The position numbers and the translations under genes were made by a program. 10,273 bases of DNA from CAYJSJ01 sp964373065 (GTDB taxonomy: Bacteria > Patescibacteriota > Gracilibacteria > Peribacterales > Peribacteraceae), in NCBI GenBank assembly GCA_964373065.1, contig CAYJSJ010000028.1, positions 1-10,273 of the forward strand, written 5' to 3'. Position 1 is the first letter of the stretch; each line of letters opens with the position of its first letter. A model generated the notes under the pieces. It searched no databases, was not told where the DNA came from, and saw nothing but the letters and a program-made list of their open reading frames with translations. Shown here piece by piece: positions 1-5,916 of this stretch.

Positions 1-10
1 GGTTGGCTTT

Positions 11-50
11 GCCACGTGATCGCGAGCCGCTGCGAGCGATTTTACGTGGC
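11..50 (-). other. Hairpin immediately 3-prime of tRNA-Gln
   Basis: GCCACGT (11-17) pairs with ACGTGGC (44-50), and inside this ATCGC (19-23) pairs with GCGAT (36-40). The stem begins in the tRNA 3-prime end (GCCA), so it would compete with the mature 3-prime end. It could be a termination or processing signal for the tRNA transcript, but it has no T tract. The last bases on the minus strand (9-1, AAGCCAACC) recur inside the element at 162-170, so this may be the edge of another element copy cut by the window end. Confidence 0.35.
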
Positions 51-121
51 TGGGGAGGAGGGATTCGAACCCCCGAATGCTTGCTCCAGAGGCAAGTGCC
101 TTACCACTTGGCGACTCCCCA
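47..121 (-). tRNA. tRNA-Gln (anticodon CUG), CCA encoded
   Basis: Read on the minus strand this folds into a full cloverleaf. The 7-bp acceptor stem is TGGGGAG with CTCCCCA, the D stem is GCC/GGC, and the anticodon stem CTTGC/GCAAG encloses the loop CTCTGGA with anticodon CTG. The T arm has the loop TTCGAAT. Discriminator G and a genomically encoded CCA (47-49) follow. A weak U-A first pair and discriminator G are typical of tRNA-Gln. The first nine bases of this tRNA plus the preceding T are repeated 91 bp upstream (204-213), next to a palindromic element. Confidence 0.95.
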
Positions 122-122
122 A

Positions 123-203
123 TATGTAATGAAGAATGGACCTTCTAAGTGATAGCGATGGGGTTGGCTTGGCGCCTGCCCGCCGGAGCTTTAGCGTAGG
201 CGG
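123..203 (-). repeat. 81-nt palindromic element upstream of tRNA-Gln
   Basis: On the minus strand the element starts with CCGCC, has the hairpin stem CCCGCC/GGCGGG (204-199 with 184-179), and then reads GCAGGC, a CCAACCCCAT block and a tail CCATTCTTCATTACATA ending one base before the direct repeat at the tRNA. A shorter relative lies at 10122-10192 in front of tRNA-Arg. Both copies share the palindrome arms, the CCAACCC/CAT block and a similar tail. The element is bounded by the 10-bp direct repeats 204-213 and 113-122. It encodes no protein. The native tRNA promoter would lie beyond the element, so either the element's tail supplies a promoter or the tRNA is cut from a longer transcript. 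Confidence 0.7.
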
Positions 204-213
204 GACTCCCCAA
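204..213 (-). repeat. Duplicated 5-prime end of tRNA-Gln (direct repeat)
   Basis: GACTCCCCAA here is identical to 113-122, which covers the first nine bases of tRNA-Gln plus one base upstream. The copy adjoins the palindromic element, as expected for a target-site duplication or a leftover tRNA fragment. Confidence 0.7.
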
Positions 214-273
214 CAATAGGTCAAGAATACGCGAAAATACCCCGCCTGCGAAGAGGGGCAACAGCAGAAAATA

Positions 274-303
274 TTTACAATCCGGACCACTGGGCGCTAA
301 AGT
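274..303 (+). promoter_or_regulatory. Putative promoter of the lipoprotein gene, leaderless type
   Basis: TTTACA (274-279), an 18-nt spacer, then TAAAGT (298-303). The ATG follows after 7 nt, so transcription would begin at or next to the start codon. No Shine-Dalgarno sequence is present. Confidence 0.4.
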
Positions 304-310
304 CGTACGT

Positions 311-1300
311 ATGAAAAATATATGCATCGCGGCGATTGGTTCATTGCTCCTCGTGGCATGCGCCTCACCACCCTCCGTTCAAAATCAGAAAAGCCATATG
401 CCCGACACCGGTGCGGAAGAAACAAATCGTTTGCAACAGAAAGCCACGGCTTCTGAACATGCATCGCGGGAAGTAGAGCGATCCAGACCGATCACGGAAC
501 GAACGCTCTCGGAGCCGATGGAAGGGATGTTGTATGTGCAATACAGCATGTGGGGATCGCAACCTGCTCTGTATCACCTTGCGTATGACGCAACGGAACC
601 CCGCTTCCTTTCGGAAGGAGAACTGATCAATGCCGAATGGGAAAACGGGAAGGTGTACTTCCTAACGGAAAGGGGCGACATACGCGAAGCAGACCCGAAA
701 ACCGGCAATGTGGAGATTGCATTTAGCATGCAGGAACTTGGCAAAGCATGCCAAGGAGACAGCACGGGAGTTCCTTTAGTATCCGATTTTTCCTTTATTG
801 CTTCGAAGCTGGTGTTCTTCGCCGGACCCTGCGGTTACGACCCCGAAACCGGAGCCGCCATTACGAAACTCTATTCTATGGATATGCTTACCAAGGAACC
901 GAAAGAAATTGCCGATGTCACCGAGATGGTGGGGTACGGAATGCGTATATTGCGGGAGCATGTCCCCGAGGGAAAAATCTGGCTCGCAAGCATTTATGTC
1001 GACGCGGGATACGGATCGGGTAAACTATACGAAGTCGACTTGGAAACGAGAGAGCATCGGGTCCTATCGGAATTGTCATTTGAGGGTCATTGTGACGACG
1101 AACAGTATGGGGACAATACGTGCGACGAAGAGACACTTCGGAAAAATGAAGAATTCGAGCGATACTTCCCATGGACCGAGGTGAAGAAGTGCGGACCATG
1201 GACGTGGACTAATGGCTCGGAAATCACCATAACACGCCACGAAGTTTCCATCACGCTGCCGGCGGGCGGGTCGTACGTCACCTGCATCGGGGATGAGTGA
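311..1300 (+). CDS. Cysteine-containing lipoprotein, possible beta-propeller-like fold
   Basis: The 329-residue product has a clear lipoprotein signal: a short basic start (MKN), a hydrophobic stretch (I4-A16) and the lipobox LVAC with lipidation at Cys17. A Ser/Thr/Glu-rich linker follows (about 18-70). The remaining ~260 residues carry repeated strand-turn patterns such as GKVYFLTERGDIREADP, KLYSMDM and KLYEVDLETRE, reminiscent of propeller blades; this is a shape impression, not a family match. Six further cysteines (147, 174, 261, 271, 294, 325) suggest disulfides outside the membrane, and 262-275 is acidic (DDEQYGDNTCDEE). I do not recognise the family. The ATG at 311 is supported by the signal sequence and by a -10-like box 7 nt upstream. 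The gene is transcribed alone and converges on the nuclease gene, with 15 bp between the stops. Confidence 0.85.
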   Translation: MKNICIAAIGSLLLVACASPPSVQNQKSHMPDTGAEETNRLQQKATASEHASREVERSRPITERTLSEPMEGMLYVQYSMWGSQPALYHLAYDATEPRFLSEGELINAEWENGKVYFLTERGDIREADPKTGNVEIAFSMQELGKACQGDSTGVPLVSDFSFIASKLVFFAGPCGYDPETGAAITKLYSMDMLTKEPKEIADVTEMVGYGMRILREHVPEGKIWLASIYVDAGYGSGKLYEVDLETREHRVLSELSFEGHCDDEQYGDNTCDEETLRKNEEFERYFPWTEVKKCGPWTWTNGSEITITRHEVSITLPAGGSYVTCIGDE

Positions 1301-1315
1301 CACTTTGGGAACCTA

Positions 1316-1900
1316 TCATTTTTTGCAGAAACCCCAGAGCCCCCTTCGGGCATCTTTTGCTTCCTTTTCCAGTGCGAGATAGAGCTCCATCTTGGGATGC
1401 GGGAACTTCCTGAAGCTCTTTGCGTACCCTTCAGCAATCAGCAAACCGCCGATGTCTTCCCCGCCAGTCTCCACGTACCGAAGCAGCCTCCCGTAGACGT
1501 CTCTGTCATCCAACGTCCCTGTGGTAAGCAGTACGGGTGACCCCTGTACCAACTCCTGCAGTCGTGTGGTTGCCTCCTGAGCAAAGCAGGTACCCCTCTC
1601 GGGAGCATCTATGCCGATGATGCGCACATGCTCCCCTATATCATCGGTCGAAGCGAGTATGACAGTGTCACCATCGATGACTGCGGCACTATCGGCGACT
1701 GCCGTGTCTGGTATGTGCTCTGGCGGCGATTCCTGATGAATCGAAATTGCAGAAGATGAAGACGGTTCGGAGGGTGTGGAAGAGGAATGATAGGAGACGA
1801 CGCGTTGATCCTCCTCGTGTACAGAGACACGAAAGAAAAAGAGAAGTGCAACAAACGCAAGCAGCCACGCAGAAACCGTCCCGATTTTCTTTGGATGCAT
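1316..1900 (-). CDS. Exported staphylococcal nuclease-like (thermonuclease family) protein
   Basis: The 194-residue product (from the ATG at 1900) has an N-terminal hydrophobic segment (about residues 9-24) that is a signal peptide or membrane anchor. A Ser/Pro/Glu-rich linker follows, then an SNase domain from about residue 73 to the end. Active-site counterparts of the S. aureus enzyme are visible: Asp in VIDGDTV (about 78), Arg in VRIIGIDAPE (93), Asp98 and Glu101 in DAPE, and Arg138 in VYGRLL. It should cleave DNA or RNA outside the cytoplasm with Ca2+, perhaps for nucleotide scavenging. A TTG two codons upstream (1906) directly follows the stop of the preceding gene and is a less likely start. 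It is third in the run purM, lipoprotein, nuclease, with a 6-nt gap to its neighbour, so co-transcription is likely. Confidence 0.9.
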   Translation of the reverse strand: MHPKKIGTVSAWLLAFVALLFFFRVSVHEEDQRVVSYHSSSTPSEPSSSSAISIHQESPPEHIPDTAVADSAAVIDGDTVILASTDDIGEHVRIIGIDAPERGTCFAQEATTRLQELVQGSPVLLTTGTLDDRDVYGRLLRYVETGGEDIGGLLIAEGYAKSFRKFPHPKMELYLALEKEAKDARRGLWGFCKK

Positions 1901-1906
1901 GCGCAA

Positions 1907-2593
1907 CTATTCTCTTGTACCGGACGCCACTGTGTCAACAAGGGAGGGAACGAGAATGAGATCGCAACTTCCGCTGCTAGGGGGGAACGCTCCGCCGAGA
2001 TATTCTGTCACCTGACGCGCACTATTACCCACAGCGTTGAGGTGGAGGGTATACGCGACTTCTTCACAGAGCACGATGTGCAGTACGGTATCCTTCCGCT
2101 TGTGTATATCGGCAATCTCCTTCTGCAACGTATCGACGATGTTCTGTTGCGTCATTGTATCCACAGAAGCTGATCCGAGCACGGAATCGAAGTAGAGCGT
2201 CCCATCATCCCCCAACCGAGCGCCGGTAATCATCGTCTTCACGGTAAGATGAGGAAAACAATCGGGTAACACTTTGTCGTGCATGGAATACGCTTTTCCA
2301 TCATAGAAAACATTAGCAATGCTGCAGCGTGTTTCTCCGACGCAGAGAAATATCTTTTCCGCCATCTTGAGTACGCCCGCGGGTGTGTTGTCCTTTGTGG
2401 ATACTGTGAGCTGTAACGCTCCTGCAGGGAGATTTTGGACTTCGGGGAGGACGGGTGATTTCGCATGCCGATCCGGAGGAGACTCTTGCAGTGATTCTTG
2501 CCGAAGGCAGCCGGCCTCAGAGGCCAGTACGAATCCTGTAAGTCCCGCAAGGAATTGCCTGCGATCCGTGAGCGCGCGCTTAGGAGCGTCCAT
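1907..2593 (-). CDS. Putative Tat-exported lipoprotein or secreted protein of unknown function
   Basis: From the ATG at 2593 the product is 228 residues. Its start carries a twin-arginine type signal (TDRRQFLAG, Arg11-Arg12), a hydrophobic stretch and a Cys29 in SEAGC. That lipobox is weak because Glu sits at -3, so lipidation is uncertain. The mature part contains LPAGALQLTVSTKDNTPAGVLKMAEK, written here only as far as position ~75, then further mixed alpha/beta sequence and four cysteines. No known domain is recognised. The frame stays open upstream to 2680, overlapping purM, but the signal peptide and the gap to purM favour 2593. A TACCAT box lies 7 nt upstream and AAAGG slightly further. 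The stop is 6 nt before the nuclease ATG, suggesting a shared transcript. Confidence 0.75.
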   Translation of the reverse strand: MDAPKRALTDRRQFLAGLTGFVLASEAGCLRQESLQESPPDRHAKSPVLPEVQNLPAGALQLTVSTKDNTPAGVLKMAEKIFLCVGETRCSIANVFYDGKAYSMHDKVLPDCFPHLTVKTMITGARLGDDGTLYFDSVLGSASVDTMTQQNIVDTLQKEIADIHKRKDTVLHIVLCEEVAYTLHLNAVGNSARQVTEYLGGAFPPSSGSCDLILVPSLVDTVASGTRE

Positions 2594-2642
2594 TGGATGG
2601 ATGGTACCTTTGTGCTTTGTTTCCACGCAATGCGTTTCTGCG

Positions 2643-3713
2643 TCAGCGCTCATCGGTGAGGACAGAGCCATCAAACGCATGGAGGGTCACTTCATTTCCA
2701 CGTGTAATCGTTCCCGCAACTTTTGCTTCCACAGAAGATGCAGCGAGCATCGCGATGGCGCGACCTGTATCACGCGGGTCGACGACCGCGAGCATGCCGT
2801 TGCCCATGTTCCATGTGCGGTAAGCGTCTTCCAAGGGTACTTTTCCCATGCTGATCAGATCGTTAAGAGCCTCGTGCGGTGGCCAGAGATCTGTGAGGTG
2901 TGCTCCGCAACCGGATTTCTTCAGTATGCGTTTGAAGTTTTCCGCAATGCCTCCTCCGGTAATGTGTGCCAATCCCTTTATATCAATGATGCGTTTCTCT
3001 CCGTAGCGTCCGAGGAGCGTGAGCAGAGCGCCGTGGTAGATGATGCTCGGCGTGAGCATGATGTCGCCCCATGTCATCCCATGCTTCCACTGCTTCGCAT
3101 GCCAATGTTTTCCGTGCGTATCTGTAAGAATCTTGCGGATCAGACTGAACCCGTTACTGCGAGCGACTTTGGAGCGCAGTGCGATCACCCTATCGCCTTC
3201 TTTGATCGTTGCCGTGTCGATCACTTTGTCTTTGGCTACGATCCCGACTGCAGTTGCGTTCCAGACGGGGGAAGACACTGCGCCGGGCACTTCGGCAATT
3301 TCCCCTCCGGGAATGACGATCTTCTGTTCCACGCACGCATCAGCGAGGCCTTTGAGCAGTGCATCGATCATCGGTTTCTCGACGTGTTCAACATCCAGCG
3401 TATTACTGACACTCATCACTTCGGCACCCGTGCAAATGGCGTCATCGATCACCATGGCAAGCAGATCGCGCCCGATCGTATCGAACTTTTCCATGGCGCA
3501 TGCAAGTTCCATTTTGGATCCCGTGCCGTCGTCGCACTGGACCAAGTAGAAATCTCCCATATCCAGAAGCCCCGCAAACCCGCCGTCTTCGGAAACGGGG
3601 GCGCCGATGGTTCCTTTCCGTGAAGCAAACGTCCGCTTGGCATGGTCGTAAGCGCACGCAGAGGCATCGTTTCCAGCGGAGACATCGACGCCGGAATCCT
3701 TGTAGGTGGTCAT
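2643..3713 (-). CDS. purM: Phosphoribosylformylglycinamidine cyclo-ligase (AIR synthetase)
   Basis: PurM converts FGAM and ATP to aminoimidazole ribotide (AIR), the fifth step of purine synthesis, in the cytoplasm. The 356-residue product has the family landmarks in order: YKDSGVDVSAG at the start (4-14), the nucleotide-binding DDGTGSK (61-67), IPGGEIAEVPGAV (134-146), ARSNGFSLIRKIL (184-196), LAHITGGGIAENFKRIL (248-264) and a NMGNGM motif near the C terminus. Length is normal for the family. The start is fixed by the conserved YKDSGVD and by a -10-like TATACT 6 nt upstream of the ATG, which implies a leaderless mRNA. Its product AIR is the substrate of PurE, encoded 6 kb away in this window. 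Two exported-protein genes of unrelated role follow in the same direction. Confidence 0.97.
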   Translation of the reverse strand: MTTYKDSGVDVSAGNDASACAYDHAKRTFASRKGTIGAPVSEDGGFAGLLDMGDFYLVQCDDGTGSKMELACAMEKFDTIGRDLLAMVIDDAICTGAEVMSVSNTLDVEHVEKPMIDALLKGLADACVEQKIVIPGGEIAEVPGAVSSPVWNATAVGIVAKDKVIDTATIKEGDRVIALRSKVARSNGFSLIRKILTDTHGKHWHAKQWKHGMTWGDIMLTPSIIYHGALLTLLGRYGEKRIIDIKGLAHITGGGIAENFKRILKKSGCGAHLTDLWPPHEALNDLISMGKVPLEDAYRTWNMGNGMLAVVDPRDTGRAIAMLAASSVEAKVAGTITRGNEVTLHAFDGSVLTDER

Positions 3714-3719
3714 ACCGGG

Positions 3720-3725
3720 AGTATA
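3720..3725 (-). promoter_or_regulatory. -10 box of purM, leaderless type
   Basis: On the minus strand TATACT stands 6 nt before the purM ATG. The expected spacer and -35 region are occupied by the C-rich hexamer tract at 3726-3746, and no convincing -35 box is seen at the normal distance. Confidence 0.45.
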
Positions 3726-3746
3726 GGGTTGGGGTTGGGGTTGGGG
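3726..3746 (+). repeat. G-quadruplex-forming hexamer tract upstream of purM
   Basis: The plus strand reads GGG-TT-GGGG-TT-GGGG-TT-GGGG, a perfect four-run G-quadruplex pattern with 2-nt loops. On the purM strand it is (CCCCAA)n and directly abuts the -10 box. Copy-number change would alter the promoter spacer in 6-bp steps. Confidence 0.75.
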
Positions 3747-3801
3747 CTAGGAATTTCCGGAGCAATAGCCTACTCTTTTTAATGTACGCTCTCCAATACG
3801 C

Positions 3802-4347
3802 ATGCTTCGCCTCATCCTTGCAATCGTCGCTGCTGTGAACTTTTACGCGGCGTACGTATTTTTCTTTACGCCGGAAGCGATTTCAGGTCTCTATGCGTTG
3901 CCGGTCGACGATCTCCACACCTTTTTTGCCATGACGATCGGCGCGCTCGTCTCGGTCTTCGGTCTTGGAGCGCTGATGGCATTCTTCCGCCCGCTCAAGT
4001 ACGGCGCGATCATTATCATGCTGCTTCTCATGCATTTTACGGTCTTCCTCATTGATGTCATCGTGCTCGCGCGCGGGCAGATGCTCTGGCAGGTGATCGT
4101 ACCGGAAATGGTCTATTTCCTCATTGTTTCAACGGCACTTGTACGATGGTACCCCACGGAGTCGCAGGAGTCTCAGGATCGAAAAGAGAAAAAAGAAACT
4201 CAAGAACGCAAGAAACAAGAAATCCCGGCCAATGCGAACTCCTCTGCGGAATCGCTGGTTGAGGAGAAGGAAGAAAAGGATACAAAAGAAGCTTCGGCCG
4301 TAGCAAGAGTTACGTCCAACAAGAACGAAGCTCATGGAGAGGAGTAA
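3802..4347 (+). CDS. Four-helix membrane protein with charged C-terminal tail, unknown function
   Basis: The 181-residue product has four hydrophobic segments (about 4-22, 42-62, 68-90, 95-113) separated by short loops. A ~65-residue tail (117-181) follows that is rich in Glu, Lys, Gln and Ser (SQDRKEKKETQERKKQE and similar) and is probably cytoplasmic and disordered or coiled. No enzyme motif is visible and I do not recognise a family. The first methionine precedes the first membrane segment directly, which supports the start, but no Shine-Dalgarno or well-placed -10 box was found. The gene converges on the FtsE-like gene with only 4 bp between the stops, so the two transcripts probably overlap at their 3-prime ends. 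Confidence 0.8.
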   Translation: MLRLILAIVAAVNFYAAYVFFFTPEAISGLYALPVDDLHTFFAMTIGALVSVFGLGALMAFFRPLKYGAIIIMLLLMHFTVFLIDVIVLARGQMLWQVIVPEMVYFLIVSTALVRWYPTESQESQDRKEKKETQERKKQEIPANANSSAESLVEEKEEKDTKEASAVARVTSNKNEAHGEE

Positions 4348-4351
4348 CCCA

Positions 4352-5134
4352 TCAATGCATCGCAGTCACCTTTACCTTTCGTTTGTTTTTTGAGCCTGCA
4401 CTGCCCCCGGTTTCCAGAAGAATATTGTGTTTTTCTGCAGCACCATGATCATGCTTTTTCCTCTTTCCGTAGCCGCCGACGCTGTCTCGGACGATAGATC
4501 CCTCCTGGAGCTCTATCACGCGGGTATGCAGCGCGTCCACCAGTGTCGCATCGTGCGTGGCGAGCACGATAGTGGTGCCGCTTGCGTTGATCTCTTTGAA
4601 GAGTTTCATGATCTTCATGGATTGCGCCGGGTCCACGTTGCCTGTGGGTTCGTCGGCAAGAATGATCATAGGGTCATGGGCTATGGCTCTGCCGATTGCC
4701 GCGCGCGCCTTCTCTCCGCCGGAGAGCGATGCTGGTAATGCATCTGCGTGCTTGGAAAGGTCCACAAGCTCCAGAACGAGGCATACGGATTTTAAAATCT
4801 CCTCATCAGGAACACCGCACACCTCGAGCGGAAAAGCGATATTCTCTGCAACAGTCCTGTTCTCGAGCAGTTTATAATCTTGGAAGACGATGCCGAGCCG
4901 CTGGCGGTAGAGCTGCAGTGCTGCAGGGGGAACCTGCCGCAGATCGACGCCGTCGATCTCGATCGATCCCTTCGTTATAGGCTCAGCTCCGGTGAAAAGA
5001 TGCAGAAGCGTCGTTTTCCCCGCACCGCTTGGGCCGGTGATACAGACAAACTCGCCCGGATCTACCCGAAACGAGATATCCGTGAGGATCTGCGATTTTC
5101 CATACAATTTAGAAACACCTGCGAGCTCAAGCAT
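4352..5134 (-). CDS. ftsE: FtsE-like ABC transporter ATP-binding protein
   Basis: The 260-residue product begins MLELAGVSKLYG and has every ABC ATPase motif: Walker A GPSGAGKT (34-41), Q-loop Gln85 in VFQDYKLL, signature LSGGE (137-141), Walker B MIILADEP (156-163) with Glu162, and H-loop His194 in ATHD. The sequence style (VFQDYKLL, ADEPTGNVDP) matches FtsE, which with the membrane protein FtsX controls cell-wall hydrolases at division. It is not a MacB/LolD partner on present context. The ATPase domain ends near 218. An unusual ~40-residue basic, Gly/Lys-rich tail follows (KRKKHDHG, KNKRKVKV), which FtsE normally lacks. No ftsX lies next to it, since the downstream neighbour is convergent. 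The frame is open to 5170, but that extension is translated heptamer repeat; the ATG at 5134 has a TACATT box 6 nt upstream. Confidence 0.88.
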   Translation of the reverse strand: MLELAGVSKLYGKSQILTDISFRVDPGEFVCITGPSGAGKTTLLHLFTGAEPITKGSIEIDGVDLRQVPPAALQLYRQRLGIVFQDYKLLENRTVAENIAFPLEVCGVPDEEILKSVCLVLELVDLSKHADALPASLSGGEKARAAIGRAIAHDPMIILADEPTGNVDPAQSMKIMKLFKEINASGTTIVLATHDATLVDALHTRVIELQEGSIVRDSVGGYGKRKKHDHGAAEKHNILLETGGSAGSKNKRKVKVTAMH

Positions 5135-5139
5135 ATCGG

Positions 5140-5167
5140 AAATGTAGAATGTAAACCGTAGAATGTA
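5140..5167 (-). repeat. Four degenerate heptamers upstream of ftsE
   Basis: On the minus strand the units are TACATTC, TACGGTT, TACATTC, TACATTT. They end 5 nt before the ftsE ATG. The last unit provides the TACATT -10-like box (5141-5146) with 6 nt to the start codon. Confidence 0.55.
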
Positions 5168-5207
5168 CAATAGATTCGATTGCTCGTTACGGTAACAATG
5201 CTGCTTT

Positions 5208-5819
5208 TTACATTTTTTTCAGGATCACGTAGATCTCCTTGCTCCTGTCTCTCGAAGCTTCCGCAATGCAGGTCTTCACTTCGTTCCATTCGCATTTGCA
5301 GGACCGGATAAATTCATCAAAATCCGCTCCCCGCAGCACTTTGATGACGCATCTCCCTCGCGGTTTCAGGTGCGTTCTTGCAATAGTCAGAACGGCTTGA
5401 GAGAGTTCTATGGACCGCCATTGGTCGATGTCTTTGATGCCGCTGGTGTTTGGAGCAAGGTCGGAAAGGATAAGATCGATGTTGGGGATAGGGATAGGGT
5501 TAGGGGTAAGGAGGCGGTTTATTGCTTCAAAGTGCGTGATGTCTGCGCGGTAGGTTTCCACTCCTTCGATCGGTTTTATTTCCTTGAGATCGATCCCGAT
5601 GATTCTTCCGCGTATCGATCCGTTGTTTGTCGTCAATTTCTTCTGCACATACTGGAGCCAGCTCCCCGGTGCAGCGCCGAGATCAAGCACAGTCATTCCC
5701 AGTTGTAGCAGTGCAAATTTTTTATCAAGTTCCTCTAGCTTATACACCGACCGCGCACGGTACCCTTCTGCCGCCGCTTTTTTCGACCATCTGTCATTCG
5801 GGGTGTAGGGCTTGGGCAT
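5208..5819 (-). CDS. rlmE: 23S rRNA (uridine2552-2-prime-O)-methyltransferase RlmE
   Basis: RlmE (FtsJ/RrmJ) methylates the ribose of U2552 in the 23S rRNA A-loop with SAM during late 50S assembly. The 203-residue product starts MPKPYTPNDRWSKKA, has the SAM-binding LDLGAAPGSW (45-54), and carries the full K-D-K-E catalytic set: Lys27 in SVYKL, Asp120 in LILSDLAPN, Lys160 in CVIKVLRG, Glu195 in SKEIYVIL. The spacing between the last three (40 and 35 residues) equals that of the E. coli enzyme. Residues 105-113 (TPNPIPIPN) are encoded by an in-frame telomere-like hexamer repeat. The frame is open upstream to 5912, but that part is repeat-derived and the ATG at 5819 begins the conserved N terminus. 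The gene lies between rsmG and ftsE on the same strand. Confidence 0.95.
   Translation of the reverse strand: MPKPYTPNDRWSKKAAAEGYRARSVYKLEELDKKFALLQLGMTVLDLGAAPGSWLQYVQKKLTTNNGSIRGRIIGIDLKEIKPIEGVETYRADITHFEAINRLLTPNPIPIPNIDLILSDLAPNTSGIKDIDQWRSIELSQAVLTIARTHLKPRGRCVIKVLRGADFDEFIRSCKCEWNEVKTCIAEASRDRSKEIYVILKKM
5484..5506 (+). repeat. Telomere-like G-quadruplex tract inside rlmE
   Basis: The plus strand reads GGGG-ATA-GGG-ATA-GGG-TTA-GGGG, a perfect quadruplex pattern with 3-nt loops. It lies on the template strand of rlmE. The 6-nt period encodes alternating proline-containing dipeptides and keeps frame. Confidence 0.75.
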
Positions 5820-5825
5820 AGAGGA

Positions 5826-5846
5826 AATTGAAGATTGAAAATTGAA
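5826..5846 (-). repeat. Heptamer repeat upstream of rlmE
   Basis: On the minus strand three units TTCAATT, TTCAATC, TTCAATT lead into TCCTC and the rlmE ATG. The same heptamer, in the same orientation relative to the gene, precedes pyrE, where it is likewise followed by CTCTATGCC or a close variant. Confidence 0.65.
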
Positions 5847-5854
5847 ATGGAAGA

Positions 5855-5879
5855 GTACCTCTCTGATGAGAAACGGTAC
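5855..5879. other. Hairpin between rsmG and rlmE
   Basis: GTACC (5855-5859) pairs with GGTAC (5875-5879), and TCTC (5860-5863) with GAGA (5868-5871), closing a TGAT loop with a 3-nt bulge. It could mark the end of the rsmG transcript, but no T tract follows on the minus strand. Confidence 0.35.
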
Positions 5880-5888
5880 GCCTATTTT

Positions 5889-5916
5889 CAAACTCCAAAC
5901 TGCAAACTTCAATCAA
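5889..5916 (+). repeat. Heptamer repeat overlapping the end of rsmG
   Basis: The plus strand carries CAAACTC, CAAACTG, CAAACTT, CAATCAA in tandem, period 7. The last unit contains the rsmG stop codon (5913-5915). The unit is a variant of the CAATCTT heptamer at 6629-6839. Confidence 0.6.

Noticed and set aside
240..258. CCCC/GGGG arms near the first lipoprotein as another element copy
   Set aside because: Only the GC-rich arms match; no similarity to the rest of the element and no tRNA repeat.
2319..3623. A 434-codon open frame on the plus strand
   Set aside because: It lies antisense to purM and the putative Tat lipoprotein, whose products have recognised motifs or a signal peptide; its translation is Cys/Arg-rich without domain character.
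5188..5198. Palindrome GTTACGGTAAC between rlmE and ftsE as an operator or terminator
   Set aside because: Only 5-bp arms around one base, a single occurrence and no associated T tract.
5820..5912. N-terminal extension of RlmE to 5912
   Set aside because: The extension is translated heptamer repeat and begins with TTG; conserved RlmE sequence starts at the ATG at 5819.
311..5915. Alternative genetic code with UGA as a sense codon
   Set aside because: TGA ends the first lipoprotein, nuc, purM and rsmG at their natural ends.
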